From positions 1,273,887-1,337,886 of the forward strand of contig NZ_ML219773.1 in NCBI RefSeq assembly GCF_004765805.1: a stretch of DNA of 64,000 nucleotides. The letters run 5' to 3'. The position numbers and the translations under genes are program-made. The notes beneath the pieces were generated by a model, which did no database searches, had not been told where the DNA came from, and saw nothing but the letters and a program-made list of their open reading frames with translations. Positions within the stretch are counted from its first letter, which is position 1, and every line of letters begins with the position of its first letter. Shown here in pieces: positions 34,363-43,896 of this stretch. The DNA is from Halorussus halobius. GTDB taxonomy: Archaea; Halobacteriota; Halobacteria; Halobacteriales; Haladaptataceae.

Positions 34363-34435
34363 GAGCCGAAGGCTGCGGCCACCGGCGTTAAGCGCCGCGC
34401 TGCCCAATCCGAACGCGATTCGGGGGTTTCCGGGC

Positions 34436-35986
34436 ATGAGCCAACCAGACGCGCTACCGGGGCGACACGACTCGCTGTGGACGGCCACCACGCCGGGAAC
34501 TGACTACCCGGCGCTCGACGGCGACCTGCGGGTCGACACCGCAGTCGTCGGCGGGGGCATCGTGGGGGTGACGGCTGCGCTCGAGTGCGCGGAGGCCGGC
34601 CGGGAGGTCGCGTTGCTCGAAGCCGACCGGGTGGTCGAGGGCGTGACCGGCAAGACGACCGCGAAGGTGACCGCCCAGCACGGGCTGGTCTACGACTCGC
34701 TGGTCGAACAACGCGGCCGCGAGACGACCCGAGCGTACGCCGAGGCGAACGCCGCCGCGATAGCGGAGATAGCCTCGCGGGTCGACGAGCGCGACGTCGA
34801 CTGCGACTTCCAGCGCCTGCCGGCGTACGCCTACGGTGACGCGGGCGGCGACGCGGCGGACCACCGCCGGAAGCTCCGGCGCGAAGCGTCGGTCGCGGCC
34901 GACCTCGGCCTGCCCGCCTCCTACGTCGCTGACCCGCCCTTTCCCGAGGACGCGCCGGGCGCGGTGACGTTCGCCGACCAGGCCCAGTTCCACCCCCGGA
35001 AGTACCTGCTCGACCTCGCGGAAGCGATTCCCGAGGAGGGCTCGCACGTGTTCGAGGGGACGAAAGCCACCGGCATCGCGGACGCCTCGGAGGGGTCCGA
35101 CGACCGCTGTCGGGTCGAGACCGAGCGCGGCACCGTGACCGCCGAGAACGTCGTCGTCGCCACCCACTTTCCCATCGAGGACCCCGCGTTCTACTTCGCG
35201 CGCCAGTTCCCCAAGCGGTCGTACGTCCTCGCGGTCCGACTCGCCGACGAGCCCCCCGAGGGGATGTTCTACCGGGACGCCGAGCCGCACTTCTCGGTCC
35301 GGCCCCATCCGACCGACGACGGCACGCTGACGCTGGTGGGCGGCCAGAACCACAAGACCGGACAGGGCGGGTCGACCGAGGAGCGCTACCGCAGCCTGCT
35401 GGCGCAGGCTCGCGAGCGCTTCGACGTGGCGTCGGTCGAGTATCGATGGTCGACCCAGGACTTCGTGTCGGCCGACGACGTGCCCTTCGTGGGCGAACTC
35501 GGGCCGACCACCGACGAGGTCTACGTCGGTACGGGCTTCGGCGGGTGGGGCATGACCAACGGGACGGCGGCCGGACTGATGCTCGCGGAGTTCGCACGGG
35601 GCGAGACGCCCGAGTGGGCCGACGCGTTCGACCCGATGCGATTCGACCCCGGCGCGGGAACCAAGGAACTCCTGACCGAGAACCTCGAGGTCGCCACGGC
35701 GTTCGCGACCGACTGGGCGAGGGCGCTGCTCGGCGGCGAGGCCCCCGTGGTCGCGCCGGGCGAGGGCGAAGTGGTCCGCCGGGACGGCCGGCCCCTCGCG
35801 GTCTCGCGCGACGACGACGGCGACCTCCACGTCCGGTCGGCGGTCTGTCCGCACCTGGGCTGTGTCGTCCGGTGGAACGACGGCGAGCGCTCGTGGGACT
35901 GCCCGTGTCACGGCTCGCGGTTCTCGGCGGACGGCGCGGTGCTTGACGGCCCGGCGGCCGAGGACCTGCCCGAGCGCGGGGAGTGA
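34436..35986 (+). CDS. FAD-dependent oxidoreductase fused to a Rieske iron-sulfur domain
   Basis: A 516-residue fusion. The N-terminal DAO-type flavoprotein begins with the dinucleotide motif AVVGGGIVGVTAALECAEAG and ends near GTGFGGWGMTNGTAAGL. The C-terminal Rieske domain has ligands C471-x-H473 and C489-x2-H492 in CPHLGC and CPCHGSRF; C476 and C491 sit where the disulfide of high-potential Rieske proteins lies. Bacterial and haloarchaeal proteins of this type oxidise amines or other small molecules; the substrate here is unknown. No partner gene is linked. Confidence 0.9.
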   Translation: MSQPDALPGRHDSLWTATTPGTDYPALDGDLRVDTAVVGGGIVGVTAALECAEAGREVALLEADRVVEGVTGKTTAKVTAQHGLVYDSLVEQRGRETTRAYAEANAAAIAEIASRVDERDVDCDFQRLPAYAYGDAGGDAADHRRKLRREASVAADLGLPASYVADPPFPEDAPGAVTFADQAQFHPRKYLLDLAEAIPEEGSHVFEGTKATGIADASEGSDDRCRVETERGTVTAENVVVATHFPIEDPAFYFARQFPKRSYVLAVRLADEPPEGMFYRDAEPHFSVRPHPTDDGTLTLVGGQNHKTGQGGSTEERYRSLLAQARERFDVASVEYRWSTQDFVSADDVPFVGELGPTTDEVYVGTGFGGWGMTNGTAAGLMLAEFARGETPEWADAFDPMRFDPGAGTKELLTENLEVATAFATDWARALLGGEAPVVAPGEGEVVRRDGRPLAVSRDDDGDLHVRSAVCPHLGCVVRWNDGERSWDCPCHGSRFSADGAVLDGPAAEDLPERGE

Positions 35987-36003
35987 GGGCGTGTTGTCGA
36001 CGA

Positions 36004-36285
36004 CTATCCGGCCGCGTCGCGCCGGAGGACGGACGGCACGGACCCTTCGGCGATGACGTAGACCCCGAGCCCCAGTACCGCTATCGGCACCGCGGCCACC
36101 GCTACGGGGAGACCGCCGGTAAGCGTCATAGCGAAAAGTCCGAAGGCGACGACGGGCGTCGCGAGGAGGACGCCGAGCGTCAGGAGGGCCCGCAGGACGG
36201 GTCGGGTGTGGCCGGTTCGATACACGGCGAGCCCGCACGCCGTCGCGAGCGCCAACGCGACCGTGCCGAACAGAGCGACGACCAT
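36004..36285 (-). CDS. three-segment membrane protein (93 aa)
   Basis: Hydrophobic segments [40 protein letters not shown] and [20 protein letters not shown] are linked by short basic or polar loops ([11 protein letters not shown]), giving a compact three-pass protein. It ends 17 bp from the convergent FAD/Rieske gene. There is a slight similarity of layout to small respiratory or transport accessory proteins but no motif. Function unknown. Confidence 0.6.
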   Translation of the reverse strand: MVVALFGTVALALATACGLAVYRTGHTRPVLRALLTLGVLLATPVVAFGLFAMTLTGGLPVAVAAVPIAVLGLGVYVIAEGSVPSVLRRDAAG

Positions 36286-36467
36286 ACGCCCGATTCACGC
36301 CGGGGGCAGATAACTATTCGCGTAGTCGGGGCGACCGCTCGGCCGACCAGTCCCAGCGGGGGCCGACGCCCAACGCGCTCGGCCGGGTTCGCGGTGCACG
36401 TCCAGCGTCCGCCCGGGAAAACGGACTGGAAGCTTTCAAAGCCCCGCGACGCCTACCCCATCCAAGG

Positions 36468-37451
36468 ATGGGAAACACAGACCTCCGCCAACTCGCGGTC
36501 CTCCGCGAGGTCCCCTTCGCGGAACTCGCCGGCGACACCGTGGCGGTCGACGCTCACAACTGGCTCTACAAGTACCTCACGACCACCGTGCAGTGGACCC
36601 GCGACGAGGTGTACACCACCGACGACGGCACCGAGGTCGCCAACCTCGTCGGAGTCGTCCAGGGACTCCCCAAGTTCTTCGAGCACGACCTGACGCCCGT
36701 GTTCGTCTTCGACGGGGCGGTGACCGACCACAAGTCGGCCGAAATCGAGCAGCGGCGCGCGGAGCGCGAGAAGCGCGAGGAGCAACTGGAGGCGGCCCGC
36801 GAGGCGGGCGACGCGGTCGAAGTCGCCCGGCTGGAGGCCCACACCCAGCGGCTCACCGACACCATCCAGCGCACGACTCGCGGGTTGTTCGACCGACTCG
36901 ACGTGCCCTACGTCGAGGCCCCCGCCGAGGGCGAGGCCCAGGCCGCGTACATGGCTCGGACCGGCGCGGTCGACTACTGTGGCACCGAGGACTACGACGC
37001 CCTGCCGCTGGGCGCGCCCCTGACGCTCCGCCAGCTCACGAGCAAGGGCGACCCCGAACTCATGGACTTCGAGGCCACGCTCGCCGAACACGACCTGACG
37101 TGGGAGCAACTGGTCGACGTCGCCATCCTGTGTGGCACCGACTTCAACGAGGGCGTGGCCGGCGTCGGCCCGAAGACCGCCGTCAAAGAGGTCAGGGAGT
37201 ACGGCGACATCTGGGGCGTGCTGGAGGCGCGGGGCGCGAGCATCGAGAAGGACGTCGACGTGATACGCGACCTCTTCTTGAATCCGACCGTCACCGACGA
37301 TTCGGCGTTCGACGTGGAGATGGACCCGGACATGGCGGCGGCCCGCGAGTACGTCGTCGAGGAGTGGGGCGTCCACGCCGAGGAGGTCGAGCGGGGCTTC
37401 GAGCGCATCGAGGCGTCGGTCGTCCAGACCGGGCTCGACGAGTGGACCTGA
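36468..37451 (+). CDS. fen: flap endonuclease 1 (FEN1/Rad2)
   Basis: A structure-specific nuclease that removes flaps during Okazaki-fragment maturation and base-excision repair. The N domain carries [13 protein letters not shown] and [15 protein letters not shown]; the I domain [14 protein letters not shown] and the second acidic cluster [13 protein letters not shown]; the helix-hairpin-helix is [20 protein letters not shown]. Length (327) is normal. It ends [11 protein letters not shown], a degenerate PCNA-interaction motif in which the last aromatic of Q-x-x-L-x-x-aromatic-aromatic is Thr. The start ATG follows a GGAAGCTTTCAAAG region without a clear Shine-Dalgarno. Confidence 0.93.
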   Translation: MGNTDLRQLAVLREVPFAELAGDTVAVDAHNWLYKYLTTTVQWTRDEVYTTDDGTEVANLVGVVQGLPKFFEHDLTPVFVFDGAVTDHKSAEIEQRRAEREKREEQLEAAREAGDAVEVARLEAHTQRLTDTIQRTTRGLFDRLDVPYVEAPAEGEAQAAYMARTGAVDYCGTEDYDALPLGAPLTLRQLTSKGDPELMDFEATLAEHDLTWEQLVDVAILCGTDFNEGVAGVGPKTAVKEVREYGDIWGVLEARGASIEKDVDVIRDLFLNPTVTDDSAFDVEMDPDMAAAREYVVEEWGVHAEEVERGFERIEASVVQTGLDEWT

Positions 37452-37458
37452 GCCGCGA

Positions 37459-38796
37459 CTACTCGACGTACTCGTAGGTGCGCTCGTTCATCCGGCCCCG
37501 GCCGGTGAACACGAACTCGGCCTCGGGGACGGTGAACTCCTCGAGTTCGATGCTCTTGTCGTGGTTGTGCCGGTCGTGGACCTTCTCGTACTCCGCGAAC
37601 GAGAGGTCGTAGCGGTCCTCGATCTGCTCGGCCACGTTGAGCTGGTCTATCTCCTCGCGCCAGCCGTCGGCGACCGTCTCGGCGTGGATTTCGGCCTGCG
37701 CGCCCGAGCCGTAGGAACCGACGCCGAGCCGCTGGCCCGCGAGCTCTAGGTCCTCGTCGGCGGCCCGCCGGAGCGCGGCGGCCCGCGCGATGTGGACCGA
37801 CCCGGTGTACCAGTTGCCGACCTCCCGGGAGATGTCCAGCGTCGGCTCGATGGTGGCGTCGTACCACTCGCGGTAGGCGTCGGTCGACTTGAGCTCGTCC
37901 ATGTGGTCGCGGATGGCCTCCTCGTAGGCCTCGCGGTCCTCGTAGTCGTCCTCGCGGGGCTGGAACCCGATGTCGTCGGCGAGGGCCTCCTCGATGGGCG
38001 TGTCCCGAATCATGTGCCGGTAGGCCAGCACGGCGGCCTTCCGAACCATGCCGGGGAACGGCGTGTGGAACGGGACGTACGCGAAGTCGTCGGGGTGGGA
38101 GGCTCCCGCGACCGACTCGTAGTCCTCCAGCGCCTCGCGCATCCGGGCCAGATACACCTGCATCGAGCGCTTGCCGTCGACGCTCGGGAACTGCTGGTTG
38201 GGCTTGAGGAAGTCGGTCTCGTCGGCGCTCCCGTACCCCTGCTCGGTCGACAGTTCGACGAGGCTCGGCTCCTCGGTGATGAGCATCGCGACCGCGCCCG
38301 CGCCCTGCGTGGCCTCGCCGGGGTCGCCCCGGGCGTACAGCGCGGTGTCGGTCGCCACGACCAGCGCCGCCCGCCCGCGATGCCGCCCGGCCTTGATCCA
38401 GTTGTAGGCGTCGTCGAGGCTCTGGGTGCCCGCGATGCAGGCGAACTTGCGCTCGCCCTTGTTGGCGTGGTGGAAGTCCTCGTCGTACACCGATTCGAGA
38501 CAGCCCGCGATGTACGTCGAGACGGGCTTGGAGTTGTCGAACGCCGACTCGGTAGCCACGTCGATTCGGCCGACGTCGTCGGGGGTCAGCCCCTTGCGCT
38601 CCATCAGCCGGTGGGCCGCGTTCGCGCCCATCGTCACGATGTCCTCGTGGGCGTCCGGGAACGAACTCGCGTGCAGCCCGAGCCCCTTGGTGTACTTCTC
38701 GGGGTCCTCGCCCTTCTCGGGCGCGAACGTCTCCGCGAGGTCGAGTTTGAGCTTCCCCGTCCAGATCTCGATGGCGTCGATACCGACTGCTGTCAT
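37459..38796 (-). CDS. hydroxymethylglutaryl-CoA synthase
   Basis: A 445-residue enzyme condensing acetyl-CoA with acetoacetyl-CoA to HMG-CoA, the entry to mevalonate and hence archaeal lipid synthesis. The catalytic triad is Glu83 (ATESAFD), Cys120 (KFACIAGTQS) and His244 (VPFHTPFPGM). The N-terminus MTAVGIDAIEIWTGKLKLDL is the usual family start. It converges with fen, with 7 bp between stops. Haloarchaeal HMG-CoA synthase is of the thiolase fold and acts with HMG-CoA reductase, which is not in this window. Confidence 0.94.
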   Translation of the reverse strand: MTAVGIDAIEIWTGKLKLDLAETFAPEKGEDPEKYTKGLGLHASSFPDAHEDIVTMGANAAHRLMERKGLTPDDVGRIDVATESAFDNSKPVSTYIAGCLESVYDEDFHHANKGERKFACIAGTQSLDDAYNWIKAGRHRGRAALVVATDTALYARGDPGEATQGAGAVAMLITEEPSLVELSTEQGYGSADETDFLKPNQQFPSVDGKRSMQVYLARMREALEDYESVAGASHPDDFAYVPFHTPFPGMVRKAAVLAYRHMIRDTPIEEALADDIGFQPREDDYEDREAYEEAIRDHMDELKSTDAYREWYDATIEPTLDISREVGNWYTGSVHIARAAALRRAADEDLELAGQRLGVGSYGSGAQAEIHAETVADGWREEIDQLNVAEQIEDRYDLSFAEYEKVHDRHNHDKSIELEEFTVPEAEFVFTGRGRMNERTYEYVE

Positions 38797-38858
38797 GTCC
38801 CGTACTCCGGCAACTGGCTATATGATATTGTCGATAGGAGATTCGACGGTCGTCGAAC

Positions 38859-41800
38859 TCACGCGACCCGGCCCTCCTCCGGCTCGCCGTCGACCGGCGC
38901 GTCCTCGGGGTTTGCGAGCGTCCCCGGCGAACCGCCGACGCGGACGACCAGGTCGTCCACGTACAGCATCCCCGACTCGACGGACGCGGTCGGCGTCTGA
39001 CTCGACTCGACTCGGCCCCGTTCGAGGACCGCGTCCCCGTCGGTCGCCGTGACCGTGATGCTGCCGTAGCCGTCGCCGCCGACGTAGTTGTCCAGCGTGG
39101 TGTTCGTGGCGTCGACCGACTCGCCCTCGACGTTCACGTTCGCCGCCGACTCGACGACCGAGTCGGTCACTGCCGCCCTCCCGTTCGCCGTCAGGGTGGC
39201 GCTGCCGTAGCCGTCGCCGCCGACGTAGTTGTCGAAGGTCGCGTTCGTCGTCGCAATCGAGCCGGCGTCGACGGTGAGGTCCGCGAGGGTCTCGACCACC
39301 GCGTCCTCCAACCGGGTCTCGCCGGCGGTCGAAACCGAGACGCCGCCGTAGCCGTCGCCGCCGAGGTAGTTGTCGAACGTGGTGTTCGTGGCGTCGACCG
39401 ACCCGGCCTCGATGTCGAGGCCCGCTCCGGCTTTCGCCACCGTGTCCGCGACGGTCACGGCACCACCGACGTCGACGGTCACCGAACCGCTGCCGTCGCC
39501 GCCGACGTAGCTGTCGAGGGTGGCGTTCGTCGCGTCGAACGAGTCGGCGGTCACGTCGAAGTCGCTTCTGGCCTCGAAGCGAGCGTCGTCGGCGGTGACG
39601 TTCCCGCCGTCGACCGAGAGCGCGGCGTCCGTCTCCGCGACGAGACCGCTCGCGCGCAACTCGTCGGAGCCGGCCAGCGTGAGGTCGCCGTAGCCGTTGC
39701 CCCCGCGGTAGTTGTCGACGGTCGCGCCGGACGCGGACACCGCGGTCGCGCGCACCTCGATGTCGGCACTCGACCGGACGCGAGCGTCCGCCAGCGTCAG
39801 GTCCCCGTCGGCGACGACCGTCGCCGCGCCGCTGCCGTCGCCGCCGACGTAGTTGTCGATGGTCGCGTTGACCCCCGCCACCGACGTGGCGTCGACGCCG
39901 ATTCGGCCCGAGGACTGGACGACCGCGTCCGTGAGGTCGGCGTCGCCGGTCGCGGTGATGGTCGCGGCTCCGCTGCCGCCGCCGTCCCGGTAGTTGTCGA
40001 ACACCGCACCCGAAGCGGCGACCGAGTCGCCGCCGACGTCGAGCGCGCCCCGGCTCAGGAACCGCCCGCTCTCGGCGGTCACCGCGCCGCCGTCGAGCGA
40101 GAGGCTCCCCCGCGTCTCGACGAGCGCGTCGTCGACGGTCAGTCGCTCGGACCCGAGTATCGTCAGGTCGCCGCTCCCGTCGCCGCCGACGTAGTTGTCG
40201 AGCGTCGCGCCCGTCGCGCTCACGGTTTGTGCCTCCACGTCGACCGCGCCGCCGCTCTCGACGACCGCGTCCCTCGCGTCGAATTCGTCGGTCGCGGCCA
40301 CCGTGACCGACCCGCTCCCGTCGCCCTCGACCGACGTGTCGAGCAACGCGTTCGACGCGTCGACGCCGGCCGCGTCGAGGCTGAGGTCGCTCCTCGACGC
40401 CAGACGCGACTCGCTGACGTTCACGGTCGCGTCGGCCACCAGCGAGAGGGCACCGCTGCCGTCGCCGCCGACGTAGGTGTCGAGCGTCCGGTCGGTCGCG
40501 GTCACGGACCCGTTCCGGCCGGTTATCGACACGGCTCCGGTACTCGAAACGTTCGCGTCGAGGGAGACGCTGTCGGCCGTCCAGTCCGCGCTCGACACGT
40601 CGAGCGCCCCGGTCCCGTCCACGCTGTCGGGGACGACGAGGTCGTTGCCGTCGCCCGCCGTGAACGTCCCGTCGAGTTCCGACGCGGGGACGGGTTCGTC
40701 GCCGACGGCTTGGTCGTACCGGCCGTCGCCGTTGACGTCCTCGTACGCGAACCCGGGGTCGACGCCGGCACCGACGTACTCGCCCTCCCCGTCGGCGACG
40801 TCGGTCGCGTTTCCGGTGACGGCGTTGTCGGCGTCGTCGGTCGCCGCTATCTCGACCGTGTACTCGTCGCCGTACCCGCCGTCGTCCGTGAGCGTCGTCG
40901 TTCCCGACGCCGAGGACCCGGTGACCGAGTACGTCTGACTGTCGGCGACGGTGTCGTCCGGGGCCACGAGCGACACCGTGACCGACGAGAGGTCGCTTCC
41001 GCTCTCGTCCGAGACTGCCCAGTCGGCGGTGTACTGGGCGTAGTTGCTGCCCGCACTCCCCCGGCAGTTACCGCCGGGGTTGACGTTCGAACAGACGCTC
41101 TCGTCGCTGACCATGAATTGGTCGAGCGTCAGCGTCCCGTTACCGCCCGGCTCTCGCGGGTCGACCGCGCGGACGTCTATCGCGTCGACGTCGTCACCGC
41201 TGGCGGCGTAGACGGTCACCGAGCCGTTGCGCCGGGGCAGCGTCAACGTGGTTCGGTCCTCGCCGTCGCCGGTCACGCCGTCGCCCGGCGAGAGGTCGCC
41301 GAAACTGCTGTTGTTGAGCGCGTAGTCGACGCTCGCACCCGTGACGGGGTCGCCGCCCTCGCTCACGTTGACCGTGAGGTCGACGCTCGTCCCCTCGCTG
41401 GTGTCGAGCGTGCAGTCGGTGAACCCGGGGTCGCAGTCGAGTCCGGGACCCGACGCGTCGGTCCAGTCGACGTCGTAGGTGTCGTTGCCGCCGCCCCCGG
41501 AGCCGCCGTCGACGAACAGCTCGGCGGTCGCCTTCTCGCGGGCGAGCGGGGAGCGACTGATGTTGAACGCGACCCGTTCGGTGCCCGACTCGTCGGGGGC
41601 CTCGTAGACGAACGTGGCGCGACCGTTCGAGTCGGTCTCGGCCCGCGTCGGCGTCACGGGGGCCCCGAGGTCGCTCACGTTCACCGTCGCGCCCGGGACG
41701 GGGTTGTTGAACCGGTCGCGGACCTCCACCACGACCTGCTGGTTGCCGCCGGCCGAGACGCTGGCGTTGTCGCCCCGAGCGACCGTCACGTAGTGGGGGT

Positions 41801-42656
41801 CGACGCCGGTGACGCCGGTGCCGACGCCGACCTTCGCGAGTTCGAGTTCGTAGCTCCCCGGTTCGAGCACGACTCGGACCGCGCTCTGCCCGCCCGCGAG
41901 CGTGGCGGCCTCGACGGTCTCGACCCGCGACTGGTCGGCCAGCGAGTCGTTCCACAGCTCGACCGCGCTCGCCCCCGAGAGGCTGGTGGGGACGACCAGC
42001 GTGACCGGCTCGCTCGCGCTCTCGTTGCGGACCGTCACCGTCCGGGTGGCCGTACTGACCGGCTGGACGTCCACGCTCTCGGCCCCGCTGCCCGCTTCCG
42101 AGAAGCTCCCGTCGACCGCTACCAGCGAGATGCGGTCGCCCTGCACGAGCCGCTGGCCGCCCAGCGTGAGGTTCGCGCCCGCGAACCGGTTGTAGAGGAG
42201 GCCGTTCCGGTACACCGTTCTCGGCGGGTCCTGGTACTCGCTGTACTCGGGCTGGTAGACCAGCCCGGCGGTCGAGAAGCGGCGCGCGCTCCCGTTCCAG
42301 TAGTCGAAGACCTCGCCGTCGGCGACCGCGTTGTCGACGGTGACGTTGGCCGCCGCCGTGGTCCGGAGCGTGCCCGACGGCGGAGGAGGGTTCACGAAGA
42401 CGGCCCGGACAGGGTACCGGGTACCCAGCGTGACCGTCGCCGAGCCGCCCGTGCCGGTGACGGCGGTCCGGCGGAGTTCGTTCCGGAGGTCCTGGAGTTC
42501 CGACTGGACCTGCTGGTTGTGGTTGAACTCCACCCCCTCGTTTTGCTGGGGCACGACCGTCGCCTGATAGAGCGAGAGAAGCACTATCAGGACCGCGAAC
42601 AGCAGCACCGTCCCGATCTGGACGGTCACCGCGCGGTCGTCGGTACGGAATCGCAC
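38859..42656 (-). CDS. 1265-residue surface protein with beta-helix repeats
   Basis: The N-terminus MRFRTDDRAVTVQIGTVLLF then AVLIVLLSLYQATVVP is a single hydrophobic anchor of the archaeal pilin/DUF7289 type, with the conserved YPVRAVFVNPPPPSG after it. Ig-like or big-1 regions follow (VVVEVRDRFNNPVPGATVNV). Residues about 725-1219 hold ten repeats of 47 residues (two of 67) each containing a Gly/Asp loop such as LDNYVGGDGSG or FDNYVGGDGYG, probably rungs of a beta-helix with possible calcium sites. The Asn-x-Ser/Thr sites suggest N-glycosylation. Probably a cell-surface structural or adhesion protein; role unproven. Confidence 0.75.
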   Translation of the reverse strand: MRFRTDDRAVTVQIGTVLLFAVLIVLLSLYQATVVPQQNEGVEFNHNQQVQSELQDLRNELRRTAVTGTGGSATVTLGTRYPVRAVFVNPPPPSGTLRTTAAANVTVDNAVADGEVFDYWNGSARRFSTAGLVYQPEYSEYQDPPRTVYRNGLLYNRFAGANLTLGGQRLVQGDRISLVAVDGSFSEAGSGAESVDVQPVSTATRTVTVRNESASEPVTLVVPTSLSGASAVELWNDSLADQSRVETVEAATLAGGQSAVRVVLEPGSYELELAKVGVGTGVTGVDPHYVTVARGDNASVSAGGNQQVVVEVRDRFNNPVPGATVNVSDLGAPVTPTRAETDSNGRATFVYEAPDESGTERVAFNISRSPLAREKATAELFVDGGSGGGGNDTYDVDWTDASGPGLDCDPGFTDCTLDTSEGTSVDLTVNVSEGGDPVTGASVDYALNNSSFGDLSPGDGVTGDGEDRTTLTLPRRNGSVTVYAASGDDVDAIDVRAVDPREPGGNGTLTLDQFMVSDESVCSNVNPGGNCRGSAGSNYAQYTADWAVSDESGSDLSSVTVSLVAPDDTVADSQTYSVTGSSASGTTTLTDDGGYGDEYTVEIAATDDADNAVTGNATDVADGEGEYVGAGVDPGFAYEDVNGDGRYDQAVGDEPVPASELDGTFTAGDGNDLVVPDSVDGTGALDVSSADWTADSVSLDANVSSTGAVSITGRNGSVTATDRTLDTYVGGDGSGALSLVADATVNVSESRLASRSDLSLDAAGVDASNALLDTSVEGDGSGSVTVAATDEFDARDAVVESGGAVDVEAQTVSATGATLDNYVGGDGSGDLTILGSERLTVDDALVETRGSLSLDGGAVTAESGRFLSRGALDVGGDSVAASGAVFDNYRDGGGSGAATITATGDADLTDAVVQSSGRIGVDATSVAGVNATIDNYVGGDGSGAATVVADGDLTLADARVRSSADIEVRATAVSASGATVDNYRGGNGYGDLTLAGSDELRASGLVAETDAALSVDGGNVTADDARFEARSDFDVTADSFDATNATLDSYVGGDGSGSVTVDVGGAVTVADTVAKAGAGLDIEAGSVDATNTTFDNYLGGDGYGGVSVSTAGETRLEDAVVETLADLTVDAGSIATTNATFDNYVGGDGYGSATLTANGRAAVTDSVVESAANVNVEGESVDATNTTLDNYVGGDGYGSITVTATDGDAVLERGRVESSQTPTASVESGMLYVDDLVVRVGGSPGTLANPEDAPVDGEPEEGRVA
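39000..40484 (-). repeat. in-gene repeat array, 141-bp units
   Basis: Ten units encode the Gly/Asp-rich rungs of the surface protein. Most are 47 codons; two are 67 codons because of an extra 20-codon segment. Units differ by many substitutions but keep the DNYVGGDG(S/Y)G core, so expansion or contraction by recombination is possible. Confidence 0.8.
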
Positions 42657-42778
42657 TATCGATTCCTTTCAGTCCTGGTAGTTAAAAATAGCGTCTGTTC
42701 CCTGCCGGGGCGCGGCGCGTCGGGCCGTGGCTGCCGACCCGGCGACAACGCTTTGGTCGCGGTCGCCGTGTCGGACCT

Positions 42779-43009
42779 ATGGTCAACGCGTACGTGACGG
42801 TCATCACGGGGTCGGGGGCGTCTGCGGACGTGGCGTCGGCGATTCGGGAGCTCTCGGGGGTCGAGGCGGCCCACGTCGTCGCGGGGGACTTCGACGTCAT
42901 CGCAGAGGTGAGCGTCGAGAACGTCCGGGAGCTACAGGCGGTCGTCACCGGCGGCATCCACGCCATCGAGGGCGTCGGCACCACGCGGACGTACGTCCAA
43001 CTGGACTGA
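42779..43009 (+). CDS. Lrp/AsnC ligand-binding (RAM) domain protein (76 aa)
   Basis: A stand-alone RAM domain without a DNA-binding half: MVNAYVTVITGSGASADVAS, then GVEAAHVVAGDFDVIAEVSV and ELQAVVTGGIHAIEGVGTTR. The betaalphabetabetaalphabeta fold of this domain binds amino acids and forms dimers or octamers. Haloarchaea encode several such one-domain forms, thought to modulate full-length Lrp proteins. It lies between the divergent surface-protein gene and the next leftward gene. The composition and length are normal for the family; ligand unknown. Confidence 0.85.
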   Translation: MVNAYVTVITGSGASADVASAIRELSGVEAAHVVAGDFDVIAEVSVENVRELQAVVTGGIHAIEGVGTTRTYVQLD

Positions 43010-43014
43010 GCGAG

Positions 43015-43446
43015 TCACACCGCCGCGACCCACGCCCGGAACGACTCGGGCTGGTCGTACACCTGCCGGAAGATGCGCTCGACGCACTGGGCGACCCTGT
43101 CGGCGTCGGCCAGCGCCGACACGCGGACGTTGACGCCTTCGGCCGCCTCCGGCCGCGTGAGCTCGTCTATCGCGAACGCCGGGAACTCGCCGAGCACGTC
43201 CTTGAGTCGGTCGAGCTCCGCGTCGGTGCAGTCGAGGTTGAGCGTCCCGTCGCCGAACTGGACCCACGGCGGCGCTCGCTCGGCGTCGTCCTCGTCGCCC
43301 GCGGCGGCTCCCTCGTCCGCAATCGCCGCGGCGTCCCGGTCGGCTTCGAAGGTGACGAAGGCGCTTCCGCGCTCGCGGTGGGCGTCGATGGCCGCGGCGA
43401 ACAGCGCCCGGCGCTCGGCCGGCTCGTCGGCGTCGAATCGGGTCAT
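43015..43446 (-). CDS. conserved haloarchaeal protein of unknown function (143 aa)
   Basis: The start is placed at MTRFDADEPAERRALFAAAI, after which composition is acidic; the open frame upstream is Arg/Gly-rich. The product has two recognisable parts, HRERGSAFVTFEADRDAAAI and WVQFGDGTLNLDCTDAELDR, and ends SFRAWVAAV. A single Cys and no membrane segment. The order of predicted strands and helices resembles a small alpha-beta domain, but I do not recognise the family. It converges with the RAM-domain gene, with only 5 bp between stops. Confidence 0.65.
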   Translation of the reverse strand: MTRFDADEPAERRALFAAAIDAHRERGSAFVTFEADRDAAAIADEGAAAGDEDDAERAPPWVQFGDGTLNLDCTDAELDRLKDVLGEFPAFAIDELTRPEAAEGVNVRVSALADADRVAQCVERIFRQVYDQPESFRAWVAAV

Positions 43447-43526
43447 GCGCCCCGGTACTCGGTCCGCCCGGAAAAAAGGTGCCGGCGTGAGCCCGCCCGC
43501 TCGCGCGGTCGGCAGGCGGCCCCGGG

Positions 43527-43850
43527 TCAGTCGCGCTCGTCGTCGCCGGGGAGCCGACCGACCGCCCGCTCCCACCGGTCCCGGGCCGCCTGACCGGGGT
43601 CGGCGAACGGGTCGTACGCGACGTCCTCGGCCGTCCCGACGTGTTCGGGCCCGGGGTCGTCGGTCCGCCCCCGCCACGCGCCGACCGCGGTCGCGACCAC
43701 CAGCGACGCGAGCAGGGCCGCCAGCGGGAGGCCGGCCGGGCTATCGACGGGCGACGCCACGAAGACCAACAGCGCCACCAGCCCGACCAGCTGGAACGCG
43801 TAGACGAGGAGGCCGAACGAGTCGCCCGACAGCTCGATGCTCCGGACCAT
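43527..43850 (-). CDS. two-segment membrane protein (107 aa)
   Basis: MVRSIELSGDSFGLLVYAFQ begins the first hydrophobic region (LVYAFQLVGLVALLVFVASP) and LPLAALLASLVVATAVGAWR the second, followed by a soluble acidic tail (GRTDDPGPEHVGTAEDVAYD). It is the last gene of the leftward DUF58/DUF4129 operon, 46 bp after the DUF7519-like gene. Proteins of this shape commonly close such operons in haloarchaea. Function unknown. Confidence 0.7.
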   Translation of the reverse strand: MVRSIELSGDSFGLLVYAFQLVGLVALLVFVASPVDSPAGLPLAALLASLVVATAVGAWRGRTDDPGPEHVGTAEDVAYDPFADPGQAARDRWERAVGRLPGDDERD

Positions 43851-43896
43851 CTCGTCCCGGGGCGTCGGACCGCGGACGAATAACTGTTTCCGAACC

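Noticed and set aside
39000..40484. Regular repeats that could suggest a CRISPR array
   Set aside because: Units are 141 bp, coding, degenerate and in frame; there are no short identical repeats with unique spacers.
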